Below, one piece after another: positions 1-8,040 of a DNA stretch of 64,000 nucleotides. Location: NCBI GenBank assembly GCA_023387985.1, contig JAEWHC010000005.1, positions 186,001 to 250,000 of the forward strand, in the 5' to 3' direction. The position numbers and the translations under genes are program-made. Source of the DNA: Bacteroidota bacterium (lineage in GTDB: Bacteria; Bacteroidota; Bacteroidia; Chitinophagales; Chitinophagaceae). Within the stretch, counting starts at the first letter, position 1, and every line of letters begins with the position of its first letter. Under the pieces are notes generated by a model. The model was not told the DNA's origin. It did no database searches and saw only the letters and a list, made by a program, of their open reading frames with translations.

Positions 1-231
1 AAACTCAAAGATCTTGCCGGGCTGATCATCGGCGGATTTACAGAAAACAAGGACACCGATAAACCCTTCGGGCAAACCGCAGAAGAGATTATTCAGCATC
101 GTCTGAGAAAATATGATTTCCCAGTTTGTTTCGATTTTCCGGTAAGCCATGATGAACCTAACCTTGCAATGAAAGTAGGAGTTGTGCATGAGTTGAAAGT
201 CGGTAGAAATGTAACACTGAAAGAGATCTGA
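1..231 (+). CDS. LD-carboxypeptidase (peptidase S66), C-terminal fragment
   Basis: The reading frame is open from the first base to a TGA at 229-231, so only the last 76 residues are in the window. The fragment carries the C-terminal signature of family S66 serine peptidases: GLIIGGF, then PFGQTAEEII, then FPVSHDEPN, which matches the GHxxxN region where the catalytic His sits. Family members cut the L,D bond between meso-diaminopimelate and the terminal D-Ala of muropeptides during cell-wall recycling in the cytoplasm. The usual Gly before the His is Ser here. The call rests on these motifs in the C-terminal part only; the nucleophile region lies outside the window. Confidence 0.85.
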   Translation, partial: KLKDLAGLIIGGFTENKDTDKPFGQTAEEIIQHRLRKYDFPVCFDFPVSHDEPNLAMKVGVVHELKVGRNVTLKEI

Positions 232-240
232 CCCTGCAGA

Positions 241-639
241 TCATTTTCTTTTTCCCGGACGTGGAAAGAAATCATTTGACAACTCTTCATTTACTTTTTT
301 CGATTCATCCTGGATTTCCGCATGGAGATTTCCGGGTAAGCATGGCCTCGAGGGAATCATGGAATTGCGCATACCTGGATCAAAATCATTCGGATGCCAA
401 GATTCAGTACCTGGCATCCGCCTGGTTTCATCGAAAAAGGGCTTAAGCAGGGGCATATTGTCCTGTGGCAGGCGATAGACTTCACCCAGCGCGTTTTTCT
501 TAACGAAAACAGGATTTGGTACCTGTACGAAACGACCCATTGGCATGGAATCAGGATGATTTGGCATTTTTGGTGTGTATTGGCCTAAAACGGAATGTCC
601 TGAAATTATAAAAATAAACAGCAACAAACGGGTTTTCAT
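241..639 (-). CDS. Secreted protein of unknown function
   Basis: This 132-residue protein is not recognised. I start it at the ATG at 639, because the frame upstream offers only a TTG and the ATG gives a clean signal peptide (KTR, hydrophobic LLLFIFIISG, cleavage near VLGQ). The mature part is rich in Pro, Met, Asn and Arg (PKMPNHPDSMPMG, MRNSMIPSRP) and ends in a basic tail PRPGKRK. It looks extended and low in hydrophobic residues, so it may be poorly ordered. It is tail to tail with the S66 peptidase and downstream of rimM on the same strand, separated by 50 bases. No function is proposed. Confidence 0.6.
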   Translation of the reverse strand: MKTRLLLFIFIISGHSVLGQYTPKMPNHPDSMPMGRFVQVPNPVFVKKNALGEVYRLPQDNMPLLKPFFDETRRMPGTESWHPNDFDPGMRNSMIPSRPCLPGNLHAEIQDESKKVNEELSNDFFPRPGKRK

Positions 640-689
640 AATGCATGACTTTGGCAACTAAAACTACGAAAAAAATCATAAGTGCTCTG

Positions 690-1211
690 TCAACTGCCGA
701 GGTAAAGATCAATAAGCCCTTCGGGAAGATTCACCTCCACAGTCTTCTTTTTCCTGTCAATTTTAATTATGGTATCATCATGCAGCGGTATCATAACTTC
801 TTTTTCCAGGATGCTGGTAATGCAGATAACCTGGTGTGCCTGTTCAATTACCTCTTCTATTATACCGAGGGCCTTTCCCTTTTCAATCAGCGTAAATCCC
901 AGCAGTGAAAGCGGGGATTTTTTGGAAACCAGTTTTTCAAAATCACTCCGGTTGAGCCATACCTGCCTGCGAACAAAGCGTACCGCCTGCTCCCTGCTGT
1001 CTATTCCTTCCAGCTGAATTATTGATTCTCCGGAATCACGTGCAACCACTTTTTGAACAAAATACGGGATTTGGCTGCCTTTTTTTTCTTCAACAAATAA
1101 GGCTTGTATGCCTTCAAAATCGCTTTTTTTCCCAAGTTCATGTTTAAGGATCATTCCTCCATCCACACCATGTTGCCCAACAATTTTGCCAATAGAAACC
1201 AGATCATTCAT
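690..1211 (-). CDS. rimM: Ribosome maturation factor RimM
   Basis: RimM helps mature the 30S subunit head and binds ribosomal protein S19. The 173-residue length is normal. The N-terminal RimM domain begins IGKIVGQHGVDGG, equivalent to the family's GKIxxxHGxxG, and the C-terminal PRC-barrel part contains VMIPLHDDTIIKID and ends NLPEGLIDL, the usual closing motif of the family. ATG start at 1211. It lies directly downstream of rpsP, the common rpsP-rimM order, but a hairpin with a T run (1256-1279) stands between them, so rimM may be expressed by read-through or less than S16. Confidence 0.95.
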   Translation of the reverse strand: MNDLVSIGKIVGQHGVDGGMILKHELGKKSDFEGIQALFVEEKKGSQIPYFVQKVVARDSGESIIQLEGIDSREQAVRFVRRQVWLNRSDFEKLVSKKSPLSLLGFTLIEKGKALGIIEEVIEQAHQVICITSILEKEVMIPLHDDTIIKIDRKKKTVEVNLPEGLIDLYLGS

Positions 1212-1255
1212 ATTGCAAAGAGAAGGAAAAATTGAAAACCCGGCTTTCAGGCACC

Positions 1256-1279
1256 AAAAAAAGCTGCCCGGAGGCAGCT
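1256..1279 (-). terminator. Intrinsic terminator or attenuator between rpsP and rimM
   Basis: Perfect 7-bp stem AGCTGCC/GGCAGCT with a 4-base loop. Read on the minus strand the stem is followed by six T. On the plus strand it is also followed by seven T after two bases, so it could work in both directions. It lies 28 bases after the rpsP stop. Confidence 0.7.
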
Positions 1280-1307
1280 AAGTTTTTTTCGGCAGAAACC
1301 ATTCAGC

Positions 1308-1868
1308 TTATTCTGCTGTTTTGGTTTCTTGGTCAGCGTCAGCCGGTGCAGCAGTTTCGGCTTGTGTTTCAGCAACCTCCTGTACCGGAGTTTCTTCCAC
1401 ATGTGCCTCAGCAGCTTCAGCCGCAGGAGCTTCTACCTCAACCTCAGGAGCAGCTTCCACCTTCTTAATGGTTGGCGGCGTGCGGCGTGCCCTCAGATCT
1501 TTTTTGTTGGCATCTCTTTTACGCAACAAACTGGCTTCATGCTCTTCATGCCATTTCTGGAATTTTTCCATGGCAGCGGCTTCATCAAACAGTCCGAGTT
1601 TCACACCTCTCAGCAAATGCTTGAGGTAAAGAACACCTTTAAAACTAAGAATGCGGCGAACGGTATCCGTAGGTTGAGCTCCTTTATACAACCATTCGAG
1701 GGCCTTTTGACGATCAACCTGTATGGTGGCAGGTACCGTCAATGGATTGTAAGTTCCCAACTTGGCAATGAATTTACCGTCTCTAGGAGACCGGGCGTCT
1801 GCAACAACGATGTAGTAGAAAGGACGTTTCTTGCTTCCGTGACGCTGTAAGCGAATTTTTACTGGCAT
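1308..1868 (-). CDS. rpsP: 30S ribosomal protein S16 with long acidic C-terminal extension
   Basis: The first 80 or so residues are a standard S16: MPVKIRLQRHGSKKRPFYYIVVADARSPRDGKFIAKLGTYNP, with the conserved basic and aromatic residues that contact 16S rRNA. The protein is 186 residues against about 80-90 in most bacteria. The extra part has a helical KFQKWHEEHEASLLRKRDANKK segment and a low-complexity tail made mostly of Ala, Glu, Pro, Val and Thr. Such tails are known from S16 of Bacteroidota; their role is not established. ATG at 1868, first gene of an rpsP-rimM unit. Confidence 0.95.
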   Translation of the reverse strand: MPVKIRLQRHGSKKRPFYYIVVADARSPRDGKFIAKLGTYNPLTVPATIQVDRQKALEWLYKGAQPTDTVRRILSFKGVLYLKHLLRGVKLGLFDEAAAMEKFQKWHEEHEASLLRKRDANKKDLRARRTPPTIKKVEAAPEVEVEAPAAEAAEAHVEETPVQEVAETQAETAAPADADQETKTAE

Positions 1869-1908
1869 TTGAATAGAAATTAAAATGCGTTAAACAATAG
1901 GATTAATC

Positions 1909-1938
1909 CCCGCTTAAAGAGGCGGGAATGCGAAGGTA
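1909..1938 (-). promoter_or_regulatory. Possible rpsP promoter -7 element and leader hairpin
   Basis: On the minus strand a TACCTTCG (1931-1938) differs by one base from the Bacteroidota -7 consensus TAnnTTTG. Just downstream is a small GC hairpin, CCCGC/GCGGG (1909-1926), in the presumed rpsP leader, about 40 bases before the start codon. Both elements are weak on their own. Confidence 0.3.
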
Positions 1939-1993
1939 TAGGAAAACATGGAATTGAGGAAAAAATCGAAAAAGAAATAATTCCTAAAACAAA

Positions 1994-3313
1994 TCAGTTT
2001 TTCATTCCCGGCAGGCCTCCGCCCATGGGCATTTTGCTGAACATTTTCATCATTTGTTTCATTTGATCAAATTGCTTCATGAAGGCATTCACTTCCTCTA
2101 TCTTTTTACCGCTTCCCAGCGCGATGCGTTTCTTACGGCTCATGTCAATCAAATCAGGATTGGTTCTTTCCTCAGGAGTCATGCTTTTGATCATACTTTC
2201 AATACTTTTGAAGGCATCGTCAGGAATATCGAGGTCTTTCACTTGTTTACCTACTCCAGGGATCATGCCGAGGAGATCTTTCATGTTGCCCATTTTTTTA
2301 ATCTGCTGAATTTGTTTCAGGAAATCATCAAAATCGAACTGGTTCTTGCGAATCTTTTTCTCCAGTTTTTTGGCTTCCTCCTCGTCAAATTCCGCCTGTG
2401 CTTTTTCCACAAGCGATGTAATGTCTCCCATGCCAAGGATCCGCTGTGCCATCCTTTCCGGATAAAACACATCGAGGGCATCCATTTTTTCACCGTTGGA
2501 AACAAATTTGATTGGCTTACCTACGGTGTAACTTATCGTCAAAGCTGCGCCACCACGGGTATCGCCATCGAGTTTGGTCAGTACAACGCCATCAAAATTC
2601 AGGCGGTCGTTAAATGCTTTTGCCGTATTCACTGCATCCTGTCCGGTCATACTGTCCACCACAAATAATATTTCATGGGGCTCCACTGCAGCGCGAATAA
2701 CGCCCACCTCAGTCATCATGACCTCATCTACCGCAAGCCGTCCGGCCGTATCGATGATTACTACGTTTTTGTTGTGCGATTTTGCATGCTTAACCGCATT
2801 GGCGGCGATCAGTACCGCATTGTCCGATCCTTCCTCAGTATAAACATCAACACCAACCTGCGACCCGAGAACTTTCAACTGTTCAATAGCGGCAGGCCGG
2901 TAAATATCCGCAGCCACCAACATCGGTGATTTGCCTTTCTTCTTGAGATAATTGGCTAATTTGGCGCTAAAGGTGGTTTTACCACCACCCTGAAGACCCG
3001 CAATCAGGATAACCGCAGGTTTGCCGCTGAGATCAAGTTCGCTTTCCTCACCACCCATCAGACTGGTAAGTTCATCTTTCACGATTTTCACCATTTGCTG
3101 GCCGGGGCTTACAGAAAGCAAAACTTTTTCACCAACAGCCTTTTCTTTCACCCGGTCGGTGAATTCCTTGGCAATTTTATACGTAACGTCTGCATCTACC
3201 AATGCCCGACGAATGTCTTTTACTGTATTTGCAATATTGAGTTCATTGATTCTTCCCTGGCCTTTTACATTTTTAAAGGCTGATTCTAACCGATCCGAAA
3301 GTGATTCGAACAT
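1994..3313 (-). CDS. ffh: Signal recognition particle protein Ffh
   Basis: Ffh is the GTPase that, with 4.5S RNA, delivers ribosomes making membrane proteins to FtsY. The 439-residue protein has the N domain (residues 1-90), the G domain with GLQGGGKTTFSAKL (P loop), DTAGRL, and TKLDGDTRGG, and a C-terminal M domain rich in Met, ending KQMMKMFSKMPMGGGLPGM. ATG at 3313. It lies downstream of the sigma gene on the same strand but behind a good terminator (3372-3402), so it probably has its own promoter. No 4.5S RNA gene is visible in the window. Confidence 0.98.
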   Translation of the reverse strand: MFESLSDRLESAFKNVKGQGRINELNIANTVKDIRRALVDADVTYKIAKEFTDRVKEKAVGEKVLLSVSPGQQMVKIVKDELTSLMGGEESELDLSGKPAVILIAGLQGGGKTTFSAKLANYLKKKGKSPMLVAADIYRPAAIEQLKVLGSQVGVDVYTEEGSDNAVLIAANAVKHAKSHNKNVVIIDTAGRLAVDEVMMTEVGVIRAAVEPHEILFVVDSMTGQDAVNTAKAFNDRLNFDGVVLTKLDGDTRGGAALTISYTVGKPIKFVSNGEKMDALDVFYPERMAQRILGMGDITSLVEKAQAEFDEEEAKKLEKKIRKNQFDFDDFLKQIQQIKKMGNMKDLLGMIPGVGKQVKDLDIPDDAFKSIESMIKSMTPEERTNPDLIDMSRKKRIALGSGKKIEEVNAFMKQFDQMKQMMKMFSKMPMGGGLPGMKN

Positions 3314-3371
3314 ATCTGATGCTTAATTTTTGGTTTTTTCCTTAATGGCAGAGCGTTTCCGCCAAAAAGCA

Positions 3372-3402
3372 AAGATGGAACCTGATCAAAAGATTCCATC
3401 TT
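3372..3402 (-). terminator. Intrinsic terminator of the sigma-70 gene
   Basis: Nine-base-pair perfect stem AAGATGGAA/TTCCATCTT with a 13-base loop. On the minus strand it is followed by TGCTTTTT. It lies 34 bases after the stop of the sigma gene at 3436. Confidence 0.7.
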
Positions 3403-3435
3403 AGCAGATTGCAAAAATAAGAAATTCAAAAGCAA

Positions 3436-4305
3436 TTAGTAGCCCAGAAACTGCCGCAGTTGATGGCAGCGACCATTCATTTGCAGTTTTTGAAGCGCTT
3501 TATCCCTTATTTGTCTTACCCTTTCGCGGGTAAGCGAATATTTTACGCCAATATCTTCAAGACTGCAGGGCGATTCCACATTGAGGCCGTAATACGAGCA
3601 AAGCACATCACGTTGCTTGGGCGTCAGCGCTTTAAAGCCCCTTTCCAGTTCTATTCGCAGACTTTCCTGGTACTCGAGATGATTGTCTGTACGCTTAATG
3701 TTATAATCTTCCATCATATCAGCAAGGGGATCACTGTCATCAGTGCCCAGTGGTGCGTTCATGCTTATATGGCTGTTTCCTGACTGAAGGCTGTAATTAA
3801 TCTCACTTTCCGGCAGATTCAGTTCAGAAGCAATTTCCTCGGCCGTGGGTGCCCGTTCCAGTTTTTGCTCGAGCAGCATCGTAGTCTTCTGAATGCGCTG
3901 ATTTGTACCTACCCTGCTTGTTGGGAGTTTTACAATTCTGCCTTTTTCGGCAAGAGCCTGCATAATGCTTTGCCTGATCCACCAAACAGCATAAGAAATA
4001 AATTTAAACCCTTTGGTTTCATCAAAACGGCGGGCAGCCTGAATTAGTCCCAGGTTTCCTTCATTAATCAGGTCACATAACCCGATCCCCTGATTCTGGT
4101 ATTGTTTGGCTACACTTACCACAAAGCGAAGGTTTGCTGAAACAAGTTTATTTAAAGCGGTCTGATCTCCGCTCCGGATCCGGCTGGATAAAGCAGCTTC
4201 TTCTTCGACCGACAGTAATTTAATCCGGGCAATTTCCTGGAAATACTTTTCGAGACTTTCAGATTCGCGGTTCGTAATCGTTCTCGAAATCTTGAGCTGG
4301 CGCAT
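3436..4305 (-). CDS. RNA polymerase sigma-70 family factor, RpoD/SigA-like
   Basis: A 289-residue sigma factor with region 1.2 (SLEKYFQEIAR), region 2 (LRFVVSVAKQYQNQG, DLINEGNLGLIQAARRFDETKGFKFISYAVWWIRQSI), region 3 and the region 4.2 helix-turn-helix (SLEDIGVKYSLTRERVRQIRDKAL). Length and layout match the compact primary sigma of Bacteroidota, and the start is placed at the ATG giving MRQLKI, the usual N-terminus, two codons inside another ATG at 4311. Regions 3 and 4.1 depart from the primary sigma: IVKLPTSRVGTNQRIQKT and TPKQRDVLCSYYGL. It may therefore be a paralogue and not the housekeeping factor, so I give no gene symbol. It is preceded by about 500 bases without a gene. Confidence 0.9.
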   Translation of the reverse strand: MRQLKISRTITNRESESLEKYFQEIARIKLLSVEEEAALSSRIRSGDQTALNKLVSANLRFVVSVAKQYQNQGIGLCDLINEGNLGLIQAARRFDETKGFKFISYAVWWIRQSIMQALAEKGRIVKLPTSRVGTNQRIQKTTMLLEQKLERAPTAEEIASELNLPESEINYSLQSGNSHISMNAPLGTDDSDPLADMMEDYNIKRTDNHLEYQESLRIELERGFKALTPKQRDVLCSYYGLNVESPCSLEDIGVKYSLTRERVRQIRDKALQKLQMNGRCHQLRQFLGY

Positions 4306-4814
4306 ACTCATGGAACAATGGTTTTGTGTTTATCAAAGTTGGTGTTGTTGCTCCCGGTGTGAAAGGAGCTGCTTTCATGACGCCAAAAACAACTGCGTGT
4401 GTTTATAAATGTTGTTTGTTGACAATCCAAAATAACATTCTTATTTTGACTTGTGTGTAAGTATAAATACGTATCCGATAATTTTTTATATTCCGTTAAT
4501 GTGGTGCTTTTTGAAAAGGCATGCTTTACGATTTCACAAAAAAAATTGCCATAACAGGCACAATGTCGCAACAACTATTTTCTGCAAAAGCAGGTAATCC
4601 TGCAATTTTCCGAAATTTCCGAGCCATATTTTAGGGGTTAATGGCATCCCCAATCCGATTTTTCCGGCAGGAAATCAAGTCATTACACATTAAGAGCAGG
4701 CCTTTTACCAAAAAATTTTTAATGCATCAATTAATTTTCTATTATTGCAGCCAACTCAACCATTTGGCCGGTTGACCAAAAAACCTTATAATAACCACTT
4801 AGAGGATATTTTAA
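4306..4814. other. Intergenic region between divergent genes
   Basis: About 500 A+T-rich bases between the sigma gene (leftward) and the START-like gene (rightward). I see no RNA gene and no exact TAnnTTTG element. An 88-codon reading frame on the minus strand (4308-4574) has no recognisable features, looks like chance and overlaps the sigma start. A long leader or control region for either gene is possible, but nothing in it is specific. Confidence 0.5.
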
Positions 4815-5195
4815 ATGAGTAAAAAACAGAAGTTTGTATTAGAGTTTCCGGTAAGGTGCTCCCCTGCAATCTTGTATGATTTTCTTTCCACCAGTAATGG
4901 CTTACAGGAATGGTTTGCAGACAAAGTGGATGAAAAAGAAGACCTGATGTACTTCAGCTGGAGCGGTACTACCGAAACAGCTGAGGTGCTTGAGCGTGAA
5001 CACGAAAGGCTGGTGCGGTACCGCTGGCTGCATGGTGATGTGAATGAGTATTTTGAATTCAAAATTGAAAAAACAGAAGTAAGTAACCAAACGATACTGG
5101 TAATTACTGACTTTGCAGAAAAAGGTGAGGTTAAAGACCAGTCACAACTTTGGGATCACCAGATCCGGGAATTGTTTCACCGGCTGGGAAATTGA
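4815..5195 (+). CDS. START-like domain protein
   Basis: A 126-residue single-domain protein of the Bacteroidota START-like (AHSA1/SRPBCC fold) group. The N-terminal strand KFVLEFPVRCSPAILYDFLSTSNGLQEWFADKV is the typical opening of the fold, followed by an antiparallel sheet and a C-terminal helix (LWDHQIRELFHRLGN) that would close a hydrophobic pocket. Homologues are widespread in the phylum; a ligand is not known. ATG at 4815. Its last 19 bases overlap the end of the convergent gene on the other strand, so no terminator separates them. Confidence 0.85.
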   Translation: MSKKQKFVLEFPVRCSPAILYDFLSTSNGLQEWFADKVDEKEDLMYFSWSGTTETAEVLEREHERLVRYRWLHGDVNEYFEFKIEKTEVSNQTILVITDFAEKGEVKDQSQLWDHQIRELFHRLGN

Positions 5196-5788
5196 CCGGA
5201 TGACTCTATCGCCTGTAGGATTTCATTGAATTTATTGATAAAGAATTGCGGCGCTTGTTCCATTTTTTCCAGGGGCAGGGCCGTTTTGGCTTTAAGGATT
5301 TTTCGTTCGTCGAGGTGTTCGGGATATTCGGGCAGCGGTTTCCAATCTTCGCCAGGCAACGACTGAAACCAGGGATCCGAGGGGATGCCTGAGTGCCAGC
5401 CCATAGTTTTCAAAAGCCGGGAAACATGCCAGCCCATTTTCACATATTTTCCGGAATAATGGAATTGGATGCTGAAATGGTTTCCCCACCAGAAAAAGCA
5501 ACGTACAGCAAAATGGCCCTCTTGATTGCTGAAATGCCGCGGGTAATCCAGCATCAGCCAGGGAAGCCCGCCATGTTTTTCCCCTTTTGAAACTTTGGGA
5601 GTTGTTTGAAAGGGTGCGGGCAACACGGCAAAGGTTTCTTTTGATTTCAGGTAAAACAAGAGGCCAAGCTCTTTGAAGAAAGCTTCAACGCCTTCCATTA
5701 CCCGGTTCTTCGTTAAAATAATTTCCTTGTCTTTGGCCAGATCCCAATCTGCAGGGGAAACACGTATTTTTGATGCTTGCATAAGCAT
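5177..5788 (-). CDS. Conserved protein of unknown function
   Basis: A 203-residue soluble protein rich in Trp, Phe and His (GHFAVRCFFWWGNHFSIQFHYSG, WHSGIPSDPWFQSLPGEDW). I do not recognise a named domain. No signal peptide or membrane segment is visible, so it is probably cytoplasmic. The first ATG is used (5788); a second ATG two codons later (5782) would also serve. Only 14 bases separate it from the divergent LptF/G gene, so the two promoters must lie inside or beside each other's coding sequence. Its stop lies inside the convergent START-like gene. Confidence 0.7.
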   Translation of the reverse strand: MLMQASKIRVSPADWDLAKDKEIILTKNRVMEGVEAFFKELGLLFYLKSKETFAVLPAPFQTTPKVSKGEKHGGLPWLMLDYPRHFSNQEGHFAVRCFFWWGNHFSIQFHYSGKYVKMGWHVSRLLKTMGWHSGIPSDPWFQSLPGEDWKPLPEYPEHLDERKILKAKTALPLEKMEQAPQFFINKFNEILQAIESSGQFPSR

Positions 5789-5802
5789 AAATATAGGTTG
5801 CG

Positions 5803-7251
5803 TTGATAAAAAAGCTGGACAAACTCATATTGCGGGCATTCGTCGGGCCATTCCTGGCTACTTTTCTCATTGCCATTTTCGTGCTCATTCTGCAGTTTTT
5901 CTGGTTGTGGATCGATGATTTTGTTGGAAAAGGCCTGGATATGCTTACCCTTGCCGAAGTGATCATGTATGTGGCGGCCAGCTGGGTTCCTGTAGCATTG
6001 CCGCTGGCCATGCTGCTTTCTACCATCATGACTTTCGGAAACCTGGGCGAACGATTTGAACTTGTAGCGATCAAATCTGCAGGCATTTCACTCCGCCGGT
6101 TTATGCGTCCCATACTCATTGTGGCCCTTGTGGTTGTGGGTATTTCCTTTTTGTTCAATAACAATGTGTTGCCTTTTGTAAATCTTAAGCTGAATAAACT
6201 CAAATACGAGATTGTTTATTCCAAGCCGGCATTCGACATCAAACCTGGAGTTTTTTACAACAGTATTGAAGGTTTTGTAATCAAACTCGGCAGCCGGAAT
6301 GAATCAGGCAGCCAGATAAAAGACATCATTATTTATGAGCGTAATAATTATTTGCAGGACAATCTTATCCTGGCCGACAGCGGCACCATGTCGGTAAGTG
6401 ATGATAAGCGTTTCCTGAAATTCCTGCTTAAAGACGGCACACGCTATGAAGAAAGAGGTACCCGATCAACAACCAATACGGAACTCATCCGGCTGGGTTT
6501 CCAGGAATATGAAAAAACTTTTGACCTCAGCAGCTTCATGAAAGTGGAAACCACCGACAGTATTTTCCGGGATGGATACCGCATGCTGAATGCTGCACAA
6601 CTCAACCAGTTTCGCGACTCGGTTATGCATATCCGCGATTCCGTAGGCAGACAACTCGGCACTCAATTCGCCAACCAGTTTTCATTTTACACCGCTTATC
6701 GAAAAGAAAAACTCACCTTTCCGGAAATTGATACACCGGCAACCAGCATGCAACAGCTCATTCCCGACAGCGCCCTGTCGCAGAGCATTGAAGGCGCCTA
6801 CTCCAAAGTGACTGGATTTAAAAGCACAAATGCAATGGTAACGTCCCAATTTGACGGTTATTCAAAATCTGCCCGTGAATATTTGCTGGGCATCCACCAG
6901 AAGTTCGCATTTGCTTTTGCATGTTTTGTCATGTTCCTGATTGGCGCGCCATTGGGCAGCATCATTCGTAGGGGAGGCATTGGCTCGCCATTGGTTTTGG
7001 CCGTAATTTTCTTTGCCATTTATCATTTGCTCAATACCCTTGGAACCAAGCTTGCACAGGAAGGCGTGGTGCCGGTAGCATTTGGCATCTGGCTGCCGAT
7101 CATAGTGCTTACCCCTGTTGGCATTTTTCTTGTGGTAAAAGCAATGAATGATTCTCAGTTGTTTAATAAAGAATTTTATTTCCGCTTTTGGAAACAGCTC
7201 AGGCGCAAATTTGGCAAATACAGAAATAATCGGGAAAATTATTCCATCTAA
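5803..7251 (+). CDS. LptF/LptG family permease (YjgP/YjgQ)
   Basis: A 482-residue inner-membrane subunit of the LptB2FG lipopolysaccharide exporter family. It opens KKLDKLILRAFVGPFLATFLIAIFVLILQFFWLWIDDF, which is the family N-terminus and first membrane helix, with further helices near residues 45-75, 100-120 and three near the C-terminus (FAFACFVMFLIGAPLGSIIRRGGIG, LVLAVIFFAIYHLL, WLPIIVLTPVGIFLVVK). The long middle part is the periplasmic beta-jellyroll. The only possible start is TTG at 5803: an in-frame stop lies three codons upstream. Bacteroidota usually have two such genes; which one this is cannot be told from sequence alone. The next gene follows after 11 bases. Confidence 0.93.
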   Translation: MIKKLDKLILRAFVGPFLATFLIAIFVLILQFFWLWIDDFVGKGLDMLTLAEVIMYVAASWVPVALPLAMLLSTIMTFGNLGERFELVAIKSAGISLRRFMRPILIVALVVVGISFLFNNNVLPFVNLKLNKLKYEIVYSKPAFDIKPGVFYNSIEGFVIKLGSRNESGSQIKDIIIYERNNYLQDNLILADSGTMSVSDDKRFLKFLLKDGTRYEERGTRSTTNTELIRLGFQEYEKTFDLSSFMKVETTDSIFRDGYRMLNAAQLNQFRDSVMHIRDSVGRQLGTQFANQFSFYTAYRKEKLTFPEIDTPATSMQQLIPDSALSQSIEGAYSKVTGFKSTNAMVTSQFDGYSKSAREYLLGIHQKFAFAFACFVMFLIGAPLGSIIRRGGIGSPLVLAVIFFAIYHLLNTLGTKLAQEGVVPVAFGIWLPIIVLTPVGIFLVVKAMNDSQLFNKEFYFRFWKQLRRKFGKYRNNRENYSI

Positions 7252-7262
7252 AAAAATTATAT

Positions 7263-8018
7263 ATGAACCGCAGAAAATTTATTGATTCTTCAACAAAAGC
7301 AGGTATTGGCGTAATTGCTGTAGGCAGCATTGTTTCCACGGCTACAAGTTGCACTCCTGTTCAGCAACTCACTTTAGGCACTGCCTATGGCAATGATCCT
7401 TCCTATGATCAACGTCCCCTGCCTTACGCTTATGACGCGTTGAAGAATTCCATTGATGCACAAACGATGGAGATTCACTACAGCCGCCATGCCGCCGGGT
7501 ATGCCAAAAACCTGAAAGATGCGGCTACAGCCGCAGGCATAACCGCACTAAAGGTCACCGATTTGCTGGCCAACATTTCGAAATACAGCACCACAATCCG
7601 CAACAACGGCGGCGGGCATTACAACCACGAAATGTTTTGGCAGATTATGGCCCCGGGCGGAAAACCGATGTCCTCAACTTTTGAAAACCTCATAAAATCC
7701 CAGCTGACCTCGGTAGATAAACTGAAAGCAGATGTGACAAGCGCAGCCTCATCACGTTTTGGCAGCGGCTGGGGCTGGCTGGCCCTGGATGGAAATAAAA
7801 AACTGGTTATCGGAAGTACCCCCAACCAGGACAATCCACTGATGAACGTTGGAGATTTTCGTGGTTTCCCTTTATTAGGCATCGATGTTTGGGAACATGC
7901 TTATTACCTCAAATATCAAAATAAACGTGCAGATTACATTAAAGCCTGGTGGGATGTGGTGAATTGGCAGGAGGTGGAAAACAGGTATAATTTTGCAGCA
8001 GGCAAATTATCCGCATAA
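7263..8018 (+). CDS. Exported Fe/Mn superoxide dismutase
   Basis: Converts superoxide to oxygen and hydrogen peroxide. The 251-residue protein has the four metal ligands: His72 (MEIHYSRH), His122 (GGGHYNHEMFW), Asp208 and His212 (GIDVWEHAYYLKYQNKR). Gln189 in STPNQDNPLM occupies the position that favours the Mn type. Unlike the usual cytoplasmic enzyme it starts NRRKFIDSSTKAGIGVIAVGSIVSTATSC: a twin-arginine motif, hydrophobic stretch and a Cys at 30 that may be a lipobox. This suggests Tat export of a folded, metal-loaded enzyme and perhaps lipid anchoring. It sits 11 bases after the LptF/G gene and 22 before OsmC, consistent with one operon. Confidence 0.95.
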   Translation: MNRRKFIDSSTKAGIGVIAVGSIVSTATSCTPVQQLTLGTAYGNDPSYDQRPLPYAYDALKNSIDAQTMEIHYSRHAAGYAKNLKDAATAAGITALKVTDLLANISKYSTTIRNNGGGHYNHEMFWQIMAPGGKPMSSTFENLIKSQLTSVDKLKADVTSAASSRFGSGWGWLALDGNKKLVIGSTPNQDNPLMNVGDFRGFPLLGIDVWEHAYYLKYQNKRADYIKAWWDVVNWQEVENRYNFAAGKLSA

Positions 8019-8040
8019 CCGGCAAACTTACTTACTCAAT

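Noticed and set aside
4308..4574. 88-codon frame on the minus strand upstream of the sigma gene
   Set aside because: Overlaps the sigma start, has mixed low-quality composition and no recognisable feature; better explained as leader or chance.
4772..4792. TTGACC and TATAAT upstream of the START-like gene, resembling an E. coli type promoter
   Set aside because: Spacing is only 9 bases, and Bacteroidota do not use this consensus.
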